Origin: Methyloversatilis universalis EHg5
GTDB lineage: Bacteria > Pseudomonadota > Gammaproteobacteria > Burkholderiales > Rhodocyclaceae
Direction of reading: 5' to 3'
Length of the DNA stretch: 64,000 nucleotides
NCBI RefSeq assembly: GCF_000378945.1
Contig: NZ_KB900539.1
Coordinates: 2,995,234-3,059,233, forward strand
In this document: piece by piece, positions 35,953-45,992 of the stretch
Numbering within the stretch: position 1 is the first letter of the stretch
Layout of the letters: each line of letters begins with the position of its first letter
Notes under the pieces: model-generated
What the model saw: only the letters and a program-made list of their open reading frames with translations
The model's database searches: none
Told to the model about the DNA's origin: nothing
Program-made: the position numbers and the translations under genes

Positions 35953-37653
35953 CTACAGAATGAAGCCGTTGCCCATCGCATCGAGCCGGCTGCGGAGCGT
36001 CGTTCTGGCGAGCTCTATCGTTCTCGGCTCCTGAGTGTCGAGCGCCAGTTCGAACTCGGCCAACCACTGCTGCAGCGCCTGACGAGTGTCGCCCAGGTGG
36101 TCCTCGTAAAGCCTCTTCAGCCGGGCGACCAGATAGACGTTTTCCTGCTCGTCGCGCGGATGCACCTTCAGGGCGTCGAGGCGAGCCAGCACCTCGGCCA
36201 TCTTCCCGTCCGAGAAGGTGTCGGCGGACTGCAGAATGACCTTGTTTGCCTTGCGCCCACCAACCTTGTCCTCGACATCGACCGCCAGCAGGCCGCTCGC
36301 GTCGTAGCTGAACCGAACATCCACCGTCACCTCCCCGGCCGGCCGCTGCGGCACGACGATCTCCAGATCGCCCAGAAACAGGTTTTCGCTGCCGACCGGG
36401 GATTCGCCCTGCCGGATGTCAAGCCTGATCGCAGCCTGCTGGTCGCGTGTCGTGCAGTAGCTGGCCACACGCGACACCGGAACAGGGCTGTTCCGCTCGA
36501 TGATGGGCGAGAAGCGGTCCGTAATCTCCCGCCCCCCCACACGCTCGCTGATCACGATGCCCAGCGAATAGGGCATCACGTCGGTCAGCACGATCTCCTC
36601 GAGCGATGCATTGCGGTCCATCAGTGCGGCCTGGATCGCGGCCCCGCGTGCGATTGCCTCGTCCGGGTTGATCGCGCGCAGCGGCAGACGCTGGAACAGT
36701 CGCGTCACCAGATGCCGGATCATCGGCATGCGCGTGGCACCACCGACAAGCACGATTTCGTCAAGTTCGCCGGGGGCAATGCGGGCATCGCCCAGCGCAC
36801 GTTCGATCGGTCGGCGCAAACGCGCAAGCAGCGGCTGGCAGGCGGCTTCGAAGGCCTGTCTCGATACGGTGACCACATGCTCGCGACCGGCAAAAACCAC
36901 CCGCATGCGGGCTTCCTCGTGTTCGGTCAGGTCGCGCTTGGCCTGCTCCGCCGCATGCCACACGGCACGGACGCGCAGCATCGTTTCGCGCTGTTGGGCT
37001 GACAGCTCGCTGCAGCCGTCAAAGAACATCTGCTGCAGTACGGCCACGAAATCCTCGCCGCCAAGCCGGGTATCTCCGGCACTGGCACGCACTTCGACGA
37101 CGCCTTCGAAGTATCCAAGCACCGACACATCGAAAGTCCCGCCACCCAGATCGAAAACCAGAAAGTGGGTGTGGTCCTTGCGCTCCTGGAGCCCGTAGGC
37201 CAGCCCGGCTGCTGTCGGTTCGTTGATCAGCCGATCCGCCCTCAGCCCGGCCAGCGCAGCCGCCCGCACGGTTGCTTCGCGCTGCATCTGGTTGAAATAG
37301 GCCGGCACGGTGATGACGGCCGAGTCGACCTCGGTACCGAGAAAGGTTTCGGCATCCACCTTCAGCGAACGCAATACCATGGCCGACAGTTCGACCGCAT
37401 CGAATTGTCGGCGTCCGAGCGACAGCACGCGTGGTGTGCCCATCCAACGCTTGAAGGCCGTCGCAGTGAGATCCTGATGCAAATCCAGGCGCTCACGCGC
37501 CGGCAGGCCGACCAGCACGCTGCCGTCATCGGCAACCCCGACCGCGGACGGCGTGAGCACATGGCCCAGCGCATTGGGGATCAGTTCGGTCCGGTTGTCG
37601 ATGAATACCGAAGCCAAGCTATTGGTGGTGCCAAGATCTATGCCGATGCGCAT
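35953..37653 (-). CDS. hscC: Hsp70-family chaperone HscC
   Basis: 566 aa, the short Hsp70 length typical of HscC rather than DnaK (about 640). ATPase motifs: [41 protein letters not shown] and [12 protein letters not shown]. The substrate-binding part is reduced ([34 protein letters not shown]). It forms a two-gene unit with the downstream J-like membrane protein gene. The pair sits between trpE and trpG, which are adjacent in many related genomes, so it is likely an insertion into the trp cluster. Confidence 0.9.
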   Translation of the reverse strand: MRIGIDLGTTNSLASVFIDNRTELIPNALGHVLTPSAVGVADDGSVLVGLPARERLDLHQDLTATAFKRWMGTPRVLSLGRRQFDAVELSAMVLRSLKVDAETFLGTEVDSAVITVPAYFNQMQREATVRAAALAGLRADRLINEPTAAGLAYGLQERKDHTHFLVFDLGGGTFDVSVLGYFEGVVEVRASAGDTRLGGEDFVAVLQQMFFDGCSELSAQQRETMLRVRAVWHAAEQAKRDLTEHEEARMRVVFAGREHVVTVSRQAFEAACQPLLARLRRPIERALGDARIAPGELDEIVLVGGATRMPMIRHLVTRLFQRLPLRAINPDEAIARGAAIQAALMDRNASLEEIVLTDVMPYSLGIVISERVGGREITDRFSPIIERNSPVPVSRVASYCTTRDQQAAIRLDIRQGESPVGSENLFLGDLEIVVPQRPAGEVTVDVRFSYDASGLLAVDVEDKVGGRKANKVILQSADTFSDGKMAEVLARLDALKVHPRDEQENVYLVARLKRLYEDHLGDTRQALQQWLAEFELALDTQEPRTIELARTTLRSRLDAMGNGFIL

Positions 37654-37814
37654 TGCCGTGACGCCGGAATAAAGGGCGCCAGTATCGCCTGAAACTCATT
37701 GCCGGCGTTTTGCATGAGCGTGCAGTGCACCACGTTCGGAACGGCATCGGAAATCGTACGCCAGCCCGGCCTGATGGCGGAGCCCGCACGCCCAGCGGGA
37801 TGCCTGCCATGCGT

Positions 37815-37851
37815 CACGTCGTCCTGCCCTGAACGGCGACGGGACGACGTG
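37815..37851 (-). terminator. Inverted repeat downstream of trpE
   Basis: CACGTCGTCC (37815-37824) and GGACGACGTG (37842-37851) form a 10-bp stem with a 17-base loop, 12 bases past the trpE stop in the 209-base gap before hscC. There is no T-run; a terminator is possible. Confidence 0.35.
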
Positions 37852-37862
37852 GGCTATCTGCG

Positions 37863-39335
37863 TCAGCCAGGCTGCAGCCCCGCCTCGGCCAGTTCCGCTG
37901 CGCGCAGTACCGCACGCGCCTTGTTCAGCGTTTCCTGCCATTCGCCTTCGGGCGTCGAATCCATCACCACGCCGCCGCCGGCCTGTGCGTGCAGCAGGCC
38001 GTCCTTGATCACCGCGGTGCGCAGCGCGATCGCGACATCCATGCCGCCGTTGAAACCGAGGTAGCCGACCGCGCCGGAGTAGATGCCGCGCTTGACGGGT
38101 TCCAGCTCGTCGATGATTTCCATCGCCCTCACCTTGGGCGCACCGCTGACGGTGCCGGCCGGGAAGGTGGCGCGCAGCACGTCCATCGCGGTCAGACCCG
38201 GCTTGAGCACGCCTTCGACGTTGCTCACGATGTGCATCACGTGCGAGTACTTCTCGACCACCATGCGGTCGGTCACTTCGACCGAACCGATGGTGGCGAC
38301 CCGGCCCAGATCGTTGCGGCCCAGATCGACCAGCATGATGTGCTCGGCGCGTTCCTTCTCGTCGGACAGCAGATCTTCGGCCAGCGCGCGGTCTTCTTCG
38401 GCATTGGCACCGCGCTTGCGGGTGCCGGCGATCGGCCGCACGGTCACCTTGTCGCCTTCAAGGCGGGCCAGGATTTCCGGGCTGGCGCCGACGATGTGGA
38501 TGTCGCCCAGATTGAAGAAGTACATGTAGGGCGACGGGTTCAGCGCGCGCAGCGCGCGGTACACCGCCATCGGCGTGGTCGCCAGCGGCTTGCTCATGCG
38601 CTGCGACGGCACCACCTGCATGATGTCGCCGTCGAAAATATAGGTCTTGGCCTTCTCGACCGCGGCGCAGTAGGCGTCGTGGCCGAAACCCGATTCGGCC
38701 GGCACCGACGGGCCGCGCGGCGTGTCCGGCGCTTCGAGCGGCGCCTTCAGCTGCGCACTCAGCGCGTCCAGCCGCGCCTCGGCCGCCTGCAGCGCACCCG
38801 GCTGGGCCGGATCGGCATAGACGATGAAGGTGAGCCGGCCGGACAGGTTGTCGAACACCGCCAGTTCGTCCGACAGCAGCAGATGGATGTCGGGCACGCC
38901 CAGCGGGTCGGCCTTGTTCCAGCCCGCGGCCAGACGGCGCTCGACGTAGCGCACCACGTCGTAACCGAAATAGCCGACCAGCCCGCCGGAAAAGCGCGGC
39001 AGACCCGGCAGGTCAGGCACCCGGTAGCGGCCGAGAAAATCCTGCACGAAAGCCAGCGGATCACCGGATTCGGCGGTTTCGGTCACCGCGTCGTCGCGCA
39101 GCACCTCGATGCGCTCGCGGCGCACGACGATGCGGGTCTGCGCCGGCAGGCCGAGGATGGAGTAACGGCCCCAGCGTTCGCCGCCCTGCACCGATTCCAG
39201 CAGATAGGAATACGGCGCGTCAGCCAGCTTCAGATAGGCGGACAGCGGGGTGTCGAGATCGGCCAGTGCCTGACGCGACACCGGAATGCGGTTGTAGCCG
39301 GCGCGTGCGAGCGCCTCGAATTGATCTTGATTCAT
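37863..39335 (-). CDS. trpE: Anthranilate synthase component I TrpE
   Basis: 490 aa from the ATG at 39333-39335 ([20 protein letters not shown]). The chorismate-binding domain is clear: [24 protein letters not shown]-like region, [63 protein letters not shown] and [20 protein letters not shown]. The feedback-binding N-terminal motif [18 protein letters not shown] is present, so tryptophan inhibition is expected. It follows gph and rpe on the same strand. No leader peptide with Trp codons was found upstream. Confidence 0.97.
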   Translation of the reverse strand: MNQDQFEALARAGYNRIPVSRQALADLDTPLSAYLKLADAPYSYLLESVQGGERWGRYSILGLPAQTRIVVRRERIEVLRDDAVTETAESGDPLAFVQDFLGRYRVPDLPGLPRFSGGLVGYFGYDVVRYVERRLAAGWNKADPLGVPDIHLLLSDELAVFDNLSGRLTFIVYADPAQPGALQAAEARLDALSAQLKAPLEAPDTPRGPSVPAESGFGHDAYCAAVEKAKTYIFDGDIMQVVPSQRMSKPLATTPMAVYRALRALNPSPYMYFFNLGDIHIVGASPEILARLEGDKVTVRPIAGTRKRGANAEEDRALAEDLLSDEKERAEHIMLVDLGRNDLGRVATIGSVEVTDRMVVEKYSHVMHIVSNVEGVLKPGLTAMDVLRATFPAGTVSGAPKVRAMEIIDELEPVKRGIYSGAVGYLGFNGGMDVAIALRTAVIKDGLLHAQAGGGVVMDSTPEGEWQETLNKARAVLRAAELAEAGLQPG

Positions 39336-39488
39336 GGACAGACCGGAGAGCGGGGATTGAACGGGCGCCGCGGATCTAACGCGCACGCCTGACCGGGAGC
39401 AGGCTCAGGCGCCGCGCCACAGGTACCCGTGCAGGGGCGCGCGGGCGCGGCTGCGGGCGGGTGTCTCCTTGGAAGTCAGGCTGTCCAT

Positions 39489-40169
39489 TCAGATGTCGGT
39501 CGGAAGTGCGACCCGTTCGAGCAGGTCGGGGAGCGACGATAGTAGCCCATCGCAATCTTTTGCGTCCAGCACGCGCCCTTCGCTATAGCCCCAGGGCACG
39601 CCGAGCACCGGCACGCCGGCATTGCGGGCGCAGTCGATGTCGTTGTACGAGTCGCCCACGTGCAGCAATGCGGATGGCTGCACGCCCAGTTCGCGCGCGG
39701 CGTGCAGCAGCGGCGCCGGGTCCGGCTTCTTCTGCGGCAGGGTGTCGCCGCTCACCACGCTGGCGAAGTGATGGCGCATGTCCATCTGTTCCAGCAGCGG
39801 CAGCGTGAAGTCGGCCGCCTTGTTGGTGACGCAGGCGAGGCGGAAGCCGGCCGCGCGCAGCGCGGACAGCGTGTCGTGCGCACCCGGATACGGGGCCGCG
39901 CGTTCGCCGTTGCGCGCGCGGTAGCAGCGCTTGAACACCGCGATCGCCTGCTGCAGCAGCGCAGCGTTCTGCGCCCGCCCGCCGAGGCAGCGCTCGACCA
40001 GATTGGGAATGCCGCGGCCGACGAATACCCGCACCTCGTCTTCGCTGCGCGGCGGCATGCCCAGTTCGGCCGCCATGTCCTGTGCGGCGGCGGCGAGGTC
40101 AGGCACGGTGTCCAGCAGCGTGCCGTCGAGGTCGAAGCTGATGGCCGCGACCGTGAAGCGCTGCACCAT
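39489..40169 (-). CDS. gph: Phosphoglycolate phosphatase (HAD family)
   Basis: 226 aa. HAD motifs: ISFDLDGTLLDTVPDL (nucleophile Asp), VTNKAADFTLPLL, QKKPDPAPLLHAA (Lys) and LLHVGDSYNDIDCARNAG. It removes phosphate from 2-phosphoglycolate. The ATG lies 2 bases after the rpe stop (TGAGCATG), and the order rpe-gph-trpE is common in proteobacteria. Confidence 0.93.
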   Translation of the reverse strand: MVQRFTVAAISFDLDGTLLDTVPDLAAAAQDMAAELGMPPRSEDEVRVFVGRGIPNLVERCLGGRAQNAALLQQAIAVFKRCYRARNGERAAPYPGAHDTLSALRAAGFRLACVTNKAADFTLPLLEQMDMRHHFASVVSGDTLPQKKPDPAPLLHAARELGVQPSALLHVGDSYNDIDCARNAGVPVLGVPWGYSEGRVLDAKDCDGLLSSLPDLLERVALPTDI

Positions 40170-40171
40170 GC

Positions 40172-40879
40172 TCAGACCGCTTCCAGCTGGGTGCGCAGCG
40201 CGGCGATCACGCTGTCGTAACGATGCGGGTCACTGTCCTTGCCAGCACCGAACACCGCCGAACCGGCGACGAAGGTGTCAGCGCCGGCGCGGGCGATTTC
40301 GGCGATGTTGTCGACCTTCACGCCGCCGTCGATTTCCAGCCGGATGTGGCGGCCGGTGCGCGCCACGTACTCGTCCAGCCGGGCGCGCACCGCGCGCAGC
40401 TTGTCCAGCGAGGACGGAATGAAGCTCTGGCCGCCGAAGCCCGGGTTCACCGACATCAGCAGCACCACGTCGAGGCGGTCCATCACGTGGTCGAGGTAGT
40501 GCAACGGCGTGGCCGGATTGAACACCAGACCGGCCTGGCAGCCGTTGTCGCGGATCAGCGACAGCGTGCGGTCGATGTGCTCCGACGCCTCCGGGTGGAA
40601 GGTGATCACGTTGGCGCCGGCCTTGGCGAAGTCCGGAATGATGCGGTCCACCGGCTTCACCATCAGATGCACGTCGATCACCGCGTCGGTGTGCGGACGC
40701 AGCGCCTGGCACACCAGCGGGCCGATGGTCAGATTGGGCACGTAATGGTTGTCCATCACGTCGAAATGGATCCAGTCGGCGCCGGAGGCGATGACGTTGC
40801 GCACCTCCTGTCCGAGCGCGGCGAAGTCGGCTGACAGGATGCTGGGGGCGATCAGGTAATCCAGATTGGTGGTGCTCAC
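40172..40879 (-). CDS. rpe: Ribulose-phosphate 3-epimerase
   Basis: 235 aa from a GTG start with GGAGCC upstream. Barrel motifs: [62 protein letters not shown] and [20 protein letters not shown]. It interconverts ribulose 5-phosphate and xylulose 5-phosphate. First gene of the rpe-gph-trpE cluster; divergent from apaG. Confidence 0.97.
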   Translation of the reverse strand: MSTTNLDYLIAPSILSADFAALGQEVRNVIASGADWIHFDVMDNHYVPNLTIGPLVCQALRPHTDAVIDVHLMVKPVDRIIPDFAKAGANVITFHPEASEHIDRTLSLIRDNGCQAGLVFNPATPLHYLDHVMDRLDVVLLMSVNPGFGGQSFIPSSLDKLRAVRARLDEYVARTGRHIRLEIDGGVKVDNIAEIARAGADTFVAGSAVFGAGKDSDPHRYDSVIAALRTQLEAV

Positions 40880-40973
40880 GGTACGGCTCCGTATTCTCGA
40901 AGCCGCGATTGTACCGGTGGCCGGACGGCGTCCGCCGCTTGCCGCGTCACCGCAGTTCGGTTAAATAGCGGTC

Positions 40974-41357
40974 ATGGCCGAATCGAAAAAATACGAAGCG
41001 ACGGTGAGCGTGCAGGCACGCTATGTCGAAGACCAGTCCGCCCCGGAGGACAGCCGTTTCGTGTTCGCCTATACGGTGACCATCGTCAATACCGGCAGCG
41101 TGCCGGCCCAGCTGATCAGCCGGCACTGGATCATCCGCGACGCGCAGAACGCCGAACAGCAGGTGCGCGGCCTCGGCGTGGTCGGCCAGCAGCCGCTGCT
41201 GAAGGCCGGCGAACGCTTCGAATACACCAGCGGCTGCGCGCTGAACACGCCGGTCGGCACCATGCGCGGCAGCTACCAGATGGTGGCCGAAGACGGCACC
41301 CCGTTCGAGGCGGACATTCCAGAATTCACGCTGGCCATGCCGCGCGTGCTGCACTGA
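40974..41357 (+). CDS. apaG: ApaG protein
   Basis: 127 aa, a single ApaG/DUF525 beta-sandwich (FVFAYTVTIVNTGSVPAQLI; RHWIIRDAQNAEQQVRGLGV; GCALNTPVGTMRGSYQMV). The family is linked to Co2+/Mg2+ resistance in some bacteria; the biochemical role is unclear. Divergent from rpe and followed 13 bases later by a methyltransferase gene. Confidence 0.95.
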   Translation: MAESKKYEATVSVQARYVEDQSAPEDSRFVFAYTVTIVNTGSVPAQLISRHWIIRDAQNAEQQVRGLGVVGQQPLLKAGERFEYTSGCALNTPVGTMRGSYQMVAEDGTPFEADIPEFTLAMPRVLH

Positions 41358-41370
41358 GCGCGCGGGCGAC

Positions 41371-41961
41371 ATGTCGCTCGCGTCCTCCTATACCCGGCTC
41401 GCCCCGCTGTACGACACGGTGGTCGCCGCCGCCTCGCGCGGCGCGCGTCGAGACAGTCTTTCCCATCTGCCACGCACGCCGGCCGACGTGCTGCTGACCG
41501 GCGTCGGCACCGGCCTCGACCTGCCCTTCCTGCCGCCGGACCACCGCTATACCGGCCTCGATTTCAACGCCGCCATGCTGGCACGCAGCCTGCCGCGCGC
41601 CTCCGGGCTGGATTACCGCGCGGTGCGCGGCGACGCGATGCGCCTGCCCTTCGCCGACGCCAGCTTCGACTGCGTGGTGCTGCACCTCATCGTCGCCGTG
41701 GTGCCGGACGGCGCCGCCTGCCTGCGCGAAGCGGCGCGGGTGCTGCGCCCGGGCGGCGCTGCGCTGGTGCTGGACAAATTCCTGTCGCGCAACCGCCCGG
41801 CCCCGCTGCGCCGGCTGCTGTCGCCGCTGGCCGGGCGCATCGCCACCCGGCTCGACGTGGTGTTCGAAGACGCGGCGGCCGGCCTGCCGTTCGCGGTGGT
41901 GAGTGACGAAACCGCGGCCTTCGGCGGCTGGTTCAGGCAGATCCGGCTTCTGCGGACCTGA
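41371..41961 (+). CDS. Class I SAM-dependent methyltransferase
   Basis: 196 aa. It resembles UbiE/phospholipid N-methyltransferase-type enzymes: SYTRLAPLYDTVVAAASRGA at the start, SAM loop VLLTGVGTGLDLPFLP (GxGTG), YTGLDFNAAMLA and GDAMRLPFADASFDCVVLHL. The substrate cannot be read from sequence. It probably shares a transcript with apaG. Confidence 0.85.
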   Translation: MSLASSYTRLAPLYDTVVAAASRGARRDSLSHLPRTPADVLLTGVGTGLDLPFLPPDHRYTGLDFNAAMLARSLPRASGLDYRAVRGDAMRLPFADASFDCVVLHLIVAVVPDGAACLREAARVLRPGGAALVLDKFLSRNRPAPLRRLLSPLAGRIATRLDVVFEDAAAGLPFAVVSDETAAFGGWFRQIRLLRT

Positions 41962-41977
41962 GCCGGCACGGGCTGCA

Positions 41978-42054
41978 ATCGCGGCGGGGCGCCGCTCCCA
42001 CAGGAACGGCAGCGCGCATGGCAGATGCCGTGGGAGCGGCGCCCCCGCCGCGAT
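41978..42054. repeat. REP-like inverted-repeat doublet (REPIN-like)
   Basis: The left arm (41978-42001, ATCGCGGCGGGGCGCCGCTC then CCAC) and the right arm (42030-42054) are complementary over about 24 bases with one extra C. They flank a 28-base core. It lies between the convergent methyltransferase and CSD-DUF1294 genes. The arms resemble bacterial REP sequences (GTGGGAGCGGCG...CGCCGCGA). Confidence 0.7.
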
Positions 42055-42122
42055 GCGGCCGCGAACCGGAACCTTCCCCCCGAACATACCCGCCCGCGGC
42101 ATCGGCAGGAGCGGACTGCCGC

Positions 42123-42755
42123 TCAGCCGACCAGCCGCGCCACCCACGGCCGGCCGACCGGGCTGGTGAGCACCAGAAAAAACACGACGTTCAGCACCAC
42201 GGTGACCCAGAACACACGGCGGAACGAGGCCTTAACCGACTTGTGACGCAGGAACTGCTGCGCCAGCAGCGCACCCGGCCAGCCACCGACCACCGCCAGC
42301 AGATGCAGCCGCGGTTCGGGCACGCGCATCGCACCGGTCTGCGCCTGCTGCTTGTCGATCGCGTACAGCGCGAAGGTGACCAGGCTCACCGTCAGATAGA
42401 GCAGGAACCAGCCGTGCGGCGCCTGCCAAAGCAGGCTCACGACCACCATCAGCAGCAGGAAGGCCGGAATCAGGAACAGCGTGGCGCCGCCCCACTGCGC
42501 TGCGGCCGGCGCCTCACGGACCTCCACGCGACGGGTTTTCAGTGCCGCACCGGCCAGCGTCACCCGCTGCGCGCACGGCCGGCCCTTGCGGTCGCGGCCC
42601 GGCTCGAAAGACACCCGCTCACCTTCGGCCGGCCGCCGGCCTTCGACGTCGAAGGCACTCACGTGAACAAACACGTCCTCACCGCCCTCATCCGGCGTAA
42701 TGAAGCCGAATCCCTTGTCGTCCTTCCACGAACGCAGCCGTCCGTCCTTGCGCAT
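42123..42755 (-). CDS. Cold-shock domain - DUF1294 membrane protein
   Basis: 210 aa with GGAGG before the ATG. N-terminal cold-shock domain ([29 protein letters not shown]) with the RNP-type aromatic residues. C-terminal DUF1294 region with about four hydrophobic helices and [20 protein letters not shown] plus a helix containing [17 protein letters not shown]. This fusion is a known arrangement; the cellular role is not known. Confidence 0.88.
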   Translation of the reverse strand: MRKDGRLRSWKDDKGFGFITPDEGGEDVFVHVSAFDVEGRRPAEGERVSFEPGRDRKGRPCAQRVTLAGAALKTRRVEVREAPAAAQWGGATLFLIPAFLLLMVVVSLLWQAPHGWFLLYLTVSLVTFALYAIDKQQAQTGAMRVPEPRLHLLAVVGGWPGALLAQQFLRHKSVKASFRRVFWVTVVLNVVFFLVLTSPVGRPWVARLVG

Positions 42756-42824
42756 GCCTGTCCTCCGAGTGAACTGCCGGAACTGCTCTGCCGGTGTCGG
42801 CAGAAAATATGGCCGCGGACGATA

Positions 42825-43055
42825 TCACTGCCGGCGGCCGGCCTGTTCGACGATATGGTCCGGCCACTCGAAGGCGTCGCAGCGCGGGCAGTCGAGCAGC
42901 GCGCCGAGGTGGGCGGCGCGCCCTGCTTCGGTGGTCACCCACGGCCGGTTGATGAAAGGCGGCAGATGGCGCACGTGCTGCCGGTGGCCACAGGCCAGCC
43001 GGGCCACCCAGTGCCCCTCCTCGTCGGTCAGATAGCCGGTGATCGGCTGCTTCAA
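42825..43055 (-). CDS. DUF3565-like small Cys-containing protein
   Basis: 76 aa from a TTG at 43053-43055 that overlaps the stop codon of the upstream gene (TTGA), suggesting coupled translation; a GTG at 43107-43109 is an alternative. KQPITGYLTDEEGHWVARLA, CGHRQHVRHLPPF and LDCPRCDAF give Cys/His pairs that may bind metal. Function unknown. Confidence 0.75.
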   Translation of the reverse strand: MKQPITGYLTDEEGHWVARLACGHRQHVRHLPPFINRPWVTTEAGRAAHLGALLDCPRCDAFEWPDHIVEQAGRRQ

Positions 43056-44956
43056 GGCGCTGCCTGCGCGCGCACCGCGCCTATCCAGGGTTCGAAGCGA
43101 CGCCCCCACGCCACCTCGGCTTCGAACGACCCTTTGCCGTTTTCGAGCTTCGCGCGGTCCAGCCCGTCAAAACCGCCGCGCAGCGCATGCGGCACGGAGA
43201 TGTCGCTCACCGCCAGCGCGCTCAACGTGCCGGACATGACCGTGCGTTCCGGCAGGCGGCTGACCCAGGGCCGCACCCGGCCCTGCACGATGGCGTGGCG
43301 CTGCACATCGGGGTAGCGCTGCCTCAGCACCGCCGCATCGCGCCCGGCGTCGATCGCGAACAGCCGTGACGCGCGCTCGCGCTCGAGCGCCAGCCCCTCC
43401 TGCGCCGATTTCAGTTCGCGCGCGTCCTGTTCTCGCTGCCCGTCGCGGCTCATCACCTCGTCTACCCGCGCCTGCGCGCGTGCCACCTCACGTGCCCACG
43501 ACGGCCCGGCCAGCTCCAGCACGACGAACACCTCGCGCTCCGGGTAGAGCGCATCGGTGCCGCGCGACAGATCGAATCCCAGGCTGCGCAGCTTCGCTTC
43601 GTCCAGCCATTCGGCACCGCCGTAGAACTGTTCGGCATGGCGGCTGACCCGCCAGTTCAGCGCCAGGGTGAGGCCGCCGCGCTCGCCGTCCACTTCGAAG
43701 GCATAGGGCAGCCGCAGTTCGCGCTGGCTCAGCGTGAGCTGACTGGCGGGCTCGCCCGAGCGGTTCCACGCCACCCCCGCCAGCACGAACGCATTCACCG
43801 CTACGATGAGCGCAACACCGCCCACCGCCAGCCTGCGCTGCAGGCGGCGCGGACGCGCCGGGTCGGGCGCCGGTGCACCACGGCGATCGATCACCGGAGT
43901 CGGGATGCCGACGCCAGCCGCGCGCAGCCGCTTCAGCACGAAAATGACCAGCAGTGCGACCAGACCGAGTAGCAGGAAAAACAGGAATTTCGGCATCAGC
44001 CGCCACCACCAGTCGAACAGCTTGGTGTAGAGGAAGATGACGAAAAAAGTGACCGCGGTATTGCTCACTTCGGGCCAGCCGCGGCGGGTACCCAGCCAGG
44101 CCAGCAGGCCGCCGGCGACAAAGCCGGCGATCTGATAGACCCCTTCGACCGCGCTGGCCGACAGCGGCAGGTAGCTCGCCCGCCCCCAGTTCGCCAGCAC
44201 CAGCATCGGCAGAAAGAGCGCCAGCAGCGCCACCATGCGCCAGGTGGCGTCGAAGCCCGGATGGCGCCGGTGGTCCACGAAGAAGGGCACACAGAACATG
44301 GCCAGCGCGGCCGGCAGGAAATGCTCCGGCCGTTCGCCGAGATCCAGCCAGTAGAGGCCGCTCCAGGTGCCGACCCGCGCCGCGATGAAGGCGGCGACGC
44401 AGATGAGGCCGGCCACCAGCAGCAGGCGCAGTTCGCAGGTATAGGCCAGCAGCAGCGCGAATGCCGCCCACGGCAGCAGCGCCTTGTCCGACGGCGTGAT
44501 GTTGAAGCTGGCGCCGAGCAGGCTGAGGTTCAGCACGAAGCAGACGAAGGCGACCAGCGCGGCCAGCTTGGTGAAGTAACCGGCGCTGTCGCGGCGGTGC
44601 AGCCAGGCGGTGAGGCCCAGCGTGGCGAGCGACGAGGCGGCCAACACTGCCACCTGCAGCGCTTCAGACAGCTGCGGCCAGAACTGGCGGAACAGGAAGA
44701 ACACGCTCGCCGCCAGCGCGAGCGCGCCGAGAAAGGAGGCGATGCGCAGCCCGAGCGTCAGCTGCCGGTCGCGCTGCGTGGTATCGACGTCGGGCCGCGC
44801 CGCCAGCCGTGCCAGCAGCGCCTCGTGATGCGCAGCCACCGCCGCCGCGTCGGCCCCGCCCAGCCCTTCGGCCGCCAGCCGCATCTGCTCTCGCCGCCAG
44901 GCATGGATTTCATCGACCCGCTGCTGCGCCTCGGTGCGCGTCAGTTCCGCATTCAT
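43052..44956 (-). CDS. DUF2157-like multi-spanning membrane protein
   Basis: 634 aa from the ATG at 44954-44956 (44977 possible). The start matches DUF2157-type N-termini (LTRTEAQQRVDEIHAWRREQ). About twelve hydrophobic helices lie between residues 50 and 390, followed by a basic linker, another TM and a large C-terminal periplasmic or exposed region with a coiled-coil stretch (ARAQARVDEVMSRDGQREQD). Function unknown. Coupled to the DUF3565 gene by a 4-base overlap. Confidence 0.75.
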   Translation of the reverse strand: MNAELTRTEAQQRVDEIHAWRREQMRLAAEGLGGADAAAVAAHHEALLARLAARPDVDTTQRDRQLTLGLRIASFLGALALAASVFFLFRQFWPQLSEALQVAVLAASSLATLGLTAWLHRRDSAGYFTKLAALVAFVCFVLNLSLLGASFNITPSDKALLPWAAFALLLAYTCELRLLLVAGLICVAAFIAARVGTWSGLYWLDLGERPEHFLPAALAMFCVPFFVDHRRHPGFDATWRMVALLALFLPMLVLANWGRASYLPLSASAVEGVYQIAGFVAGGLLAWLGTRRGWPEVSNTAVTFFVIFLYTKLFDWWWRLMPKFLFFLLLGLVALLVIFVLKRLRAAGVGIPTPVIDRRGAPAPDPARPRRLQRRLAVGGVALIVAVNAFVLAGVAWNRSGEPASQLTLSQRELRLPYAFEVDGERGGLTLALNWRVSRHAEQFYGGAEWLDEAKLRSLGFDLSRGTDALYPEREVFVVLELAGPSWAREVARAQARVDEVMSRDGQREQDARELKSAQEGLALERERASRLFAIDAGRDAAVLRQRYPDVQRHAIVQGRVRPWVSRLPERTVMSGTLSALAVSDISVPHALRGGFDGLDRAKLENGKGSFEAEVAWGRRFEPWIGAVRAQAAP

Positions 44957-45040
44957 CACAGGGCTTCTGGATGTCATCGCCGCATGATGCCATGCCGGCG
45001 CGACGTGATCGGCCGGCGGCGCATCGGGCACAATCCGTTC

Positions 45041-45247
45041 ATGGATCAAGCCCCCGTACCGCTCGTGCGCGGCAGCCTGCGCGCTCTCAAGATCATCCTG
45101 CTCACCTTCACCGGCATCGGGCGTACCCGCTTGATCAACCGCACCACCGCAGGGCTGGGCCCGCAGCACTTCCTGCTCGGCGGGCTGTTCGCGGCCATCC
45201 TGGTGAATGTGGCGCTGGTCAGCCTGGTGCTGTGGGCGACCGGCTGA
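45041..45247 (+). CDS. Small membrane protein, DUF2970-like
   Basis: 68 aa from the ATG at 45041. An amphipathic N-terminal part (SLRALKIILLTFTGIGRTRL) and a C-terminal TM helix (HFLLGGLFAAILVNVALVSL) with the LxPxHxxxxG-like spacing of DUF2970. Divergent from the DUF2157-like gene. No strong ribosome site was seen, so confidence is moderate. Confidence 0.6.
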   Translation: MDQAPVPLVRGSLRALKIILLTFTGIGRTRLINRTTAGLGPQHFLLGGLFAAILVNVALVSLVLWATG

Positions 45248-45260
45248 ACGCGCGGGCGCC

Positions 45261-45557
45261 CTACTCGTCCTGGTAGCCCACCAGCACCACGTCGGCCCCG
45301 GCTTCGCGCAGCGGCACCAGCGCCTGATAGGCCGGCGAGTCGTGCCAGGCGCGGGCGCGGGCCGCATCGGCGAAGCGCAGCACCACGGTATCGGTGCGCG
45401 GCCAGTCGCCGGCCAGCACCGCATCCACCCGGCCGCGCATCACCAGTTCGCCGCCGAAGGGCGCCAGCGTGGCGCCAACGCGGGCGCGATAGTCCGCCCA
45501 GCGAGAGGCGTCCAGCACCCGGATGTGGCCGATCACGTAGTACGCGGTCTCAGCCAT
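45261..45557 (-). CDS. DUF1330 family protein
   Basis: 98 aa dimeric alpha/beta-barrel type: YYVIGHIRVLDASRWADYRA, PFGGELVMRGR, TVVLRFADAARARAWHDSPA, YQALVPLREAGADVVLVGY. Family function not established. 2 bases downstream of the ModE-like gene, so probably co-transcribed. Confidence 0.9.
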   Translation of the reverse strand: MAETAYYVIGHIRVLDASRWADYRARVGATLAPFGGELVMRGRVDAVLAGDWPRTDTVVLRFADAARARAWHDSPAYQALVPLREAGADVVLVGYQDE

Positions 45558-45559
45558 GG

Positions 45560-45913
45560 TCAGCGCACGCCGCCGATGCGTCGCGCGATCGCACTGATAT
45601 GGCGCGAGGCGGCTTCGGTCGCCGCAGCCTCCATCGCCCGGTAGGCCACCACCACCGCTTCGCCGGCCGCGGTGAGGCGGGTACCGCCACCGTCACGGCC
45701 ACCGACCGCGGTGTCGACCAGCGGCTCACGGAAACAGCGGTTCATGGTGTCGACCAGCTGCCAGGCGCGACGGTAGGACATGCCTTTCTCCTTCGCCGCG
45801 GCCGAAATCGAACCGGTGCGGGCGATGACCTCAAGCAGCGACACCTTGCCGGGCCCGAGCGCCACTTCATCGCCGGACAGGAAACGGACACGGAACTGGA
45901 CATCTGCACTCAT
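45560..45913 (-). CDS. ModE-like regulator (N-terminal DNA-binding domain only)
   Basis: 117 aa with the ModE/LysR-type winged helix-turn-helix (SLLEVIARTGSISAAAKEKG; MSYRRAWQLVDTMNRCF). The two C-terminal molybdate-binding (TOBE) domains of full ModE are absent, so it either acts without direct molybdate sensing or with a separate partner. It lies next to the PEP-CTERM gene, whose promoter has a ModE-type operator (47031-47054). Confidence 0.85.
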   Translation of the reverse strand: MSADVQFRVRFLSGDEVALGPGKVSLLEVIARTGSISAAAKEKGMSYRRAWQLVDTMNRCFREPLVDTAVGGRDGGGTRLTAAGEAVVVAYRAMEAAATEAASRHISAIARRIGGVR

Positions 45914-45992
45914 GGGGCGGGCCGGACTTTTGACTGGACGAAGCCCGCATCATCGCAGACTTGCCGCCAGCCCGGCCGGCCCGGCGCAGAGG

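Noticed and set aside
39336-39488. Possible tryptophan attenuator before trpE
   Set aside because: No leader peptide with tandem Trp codons and no terminator with T-run was found.
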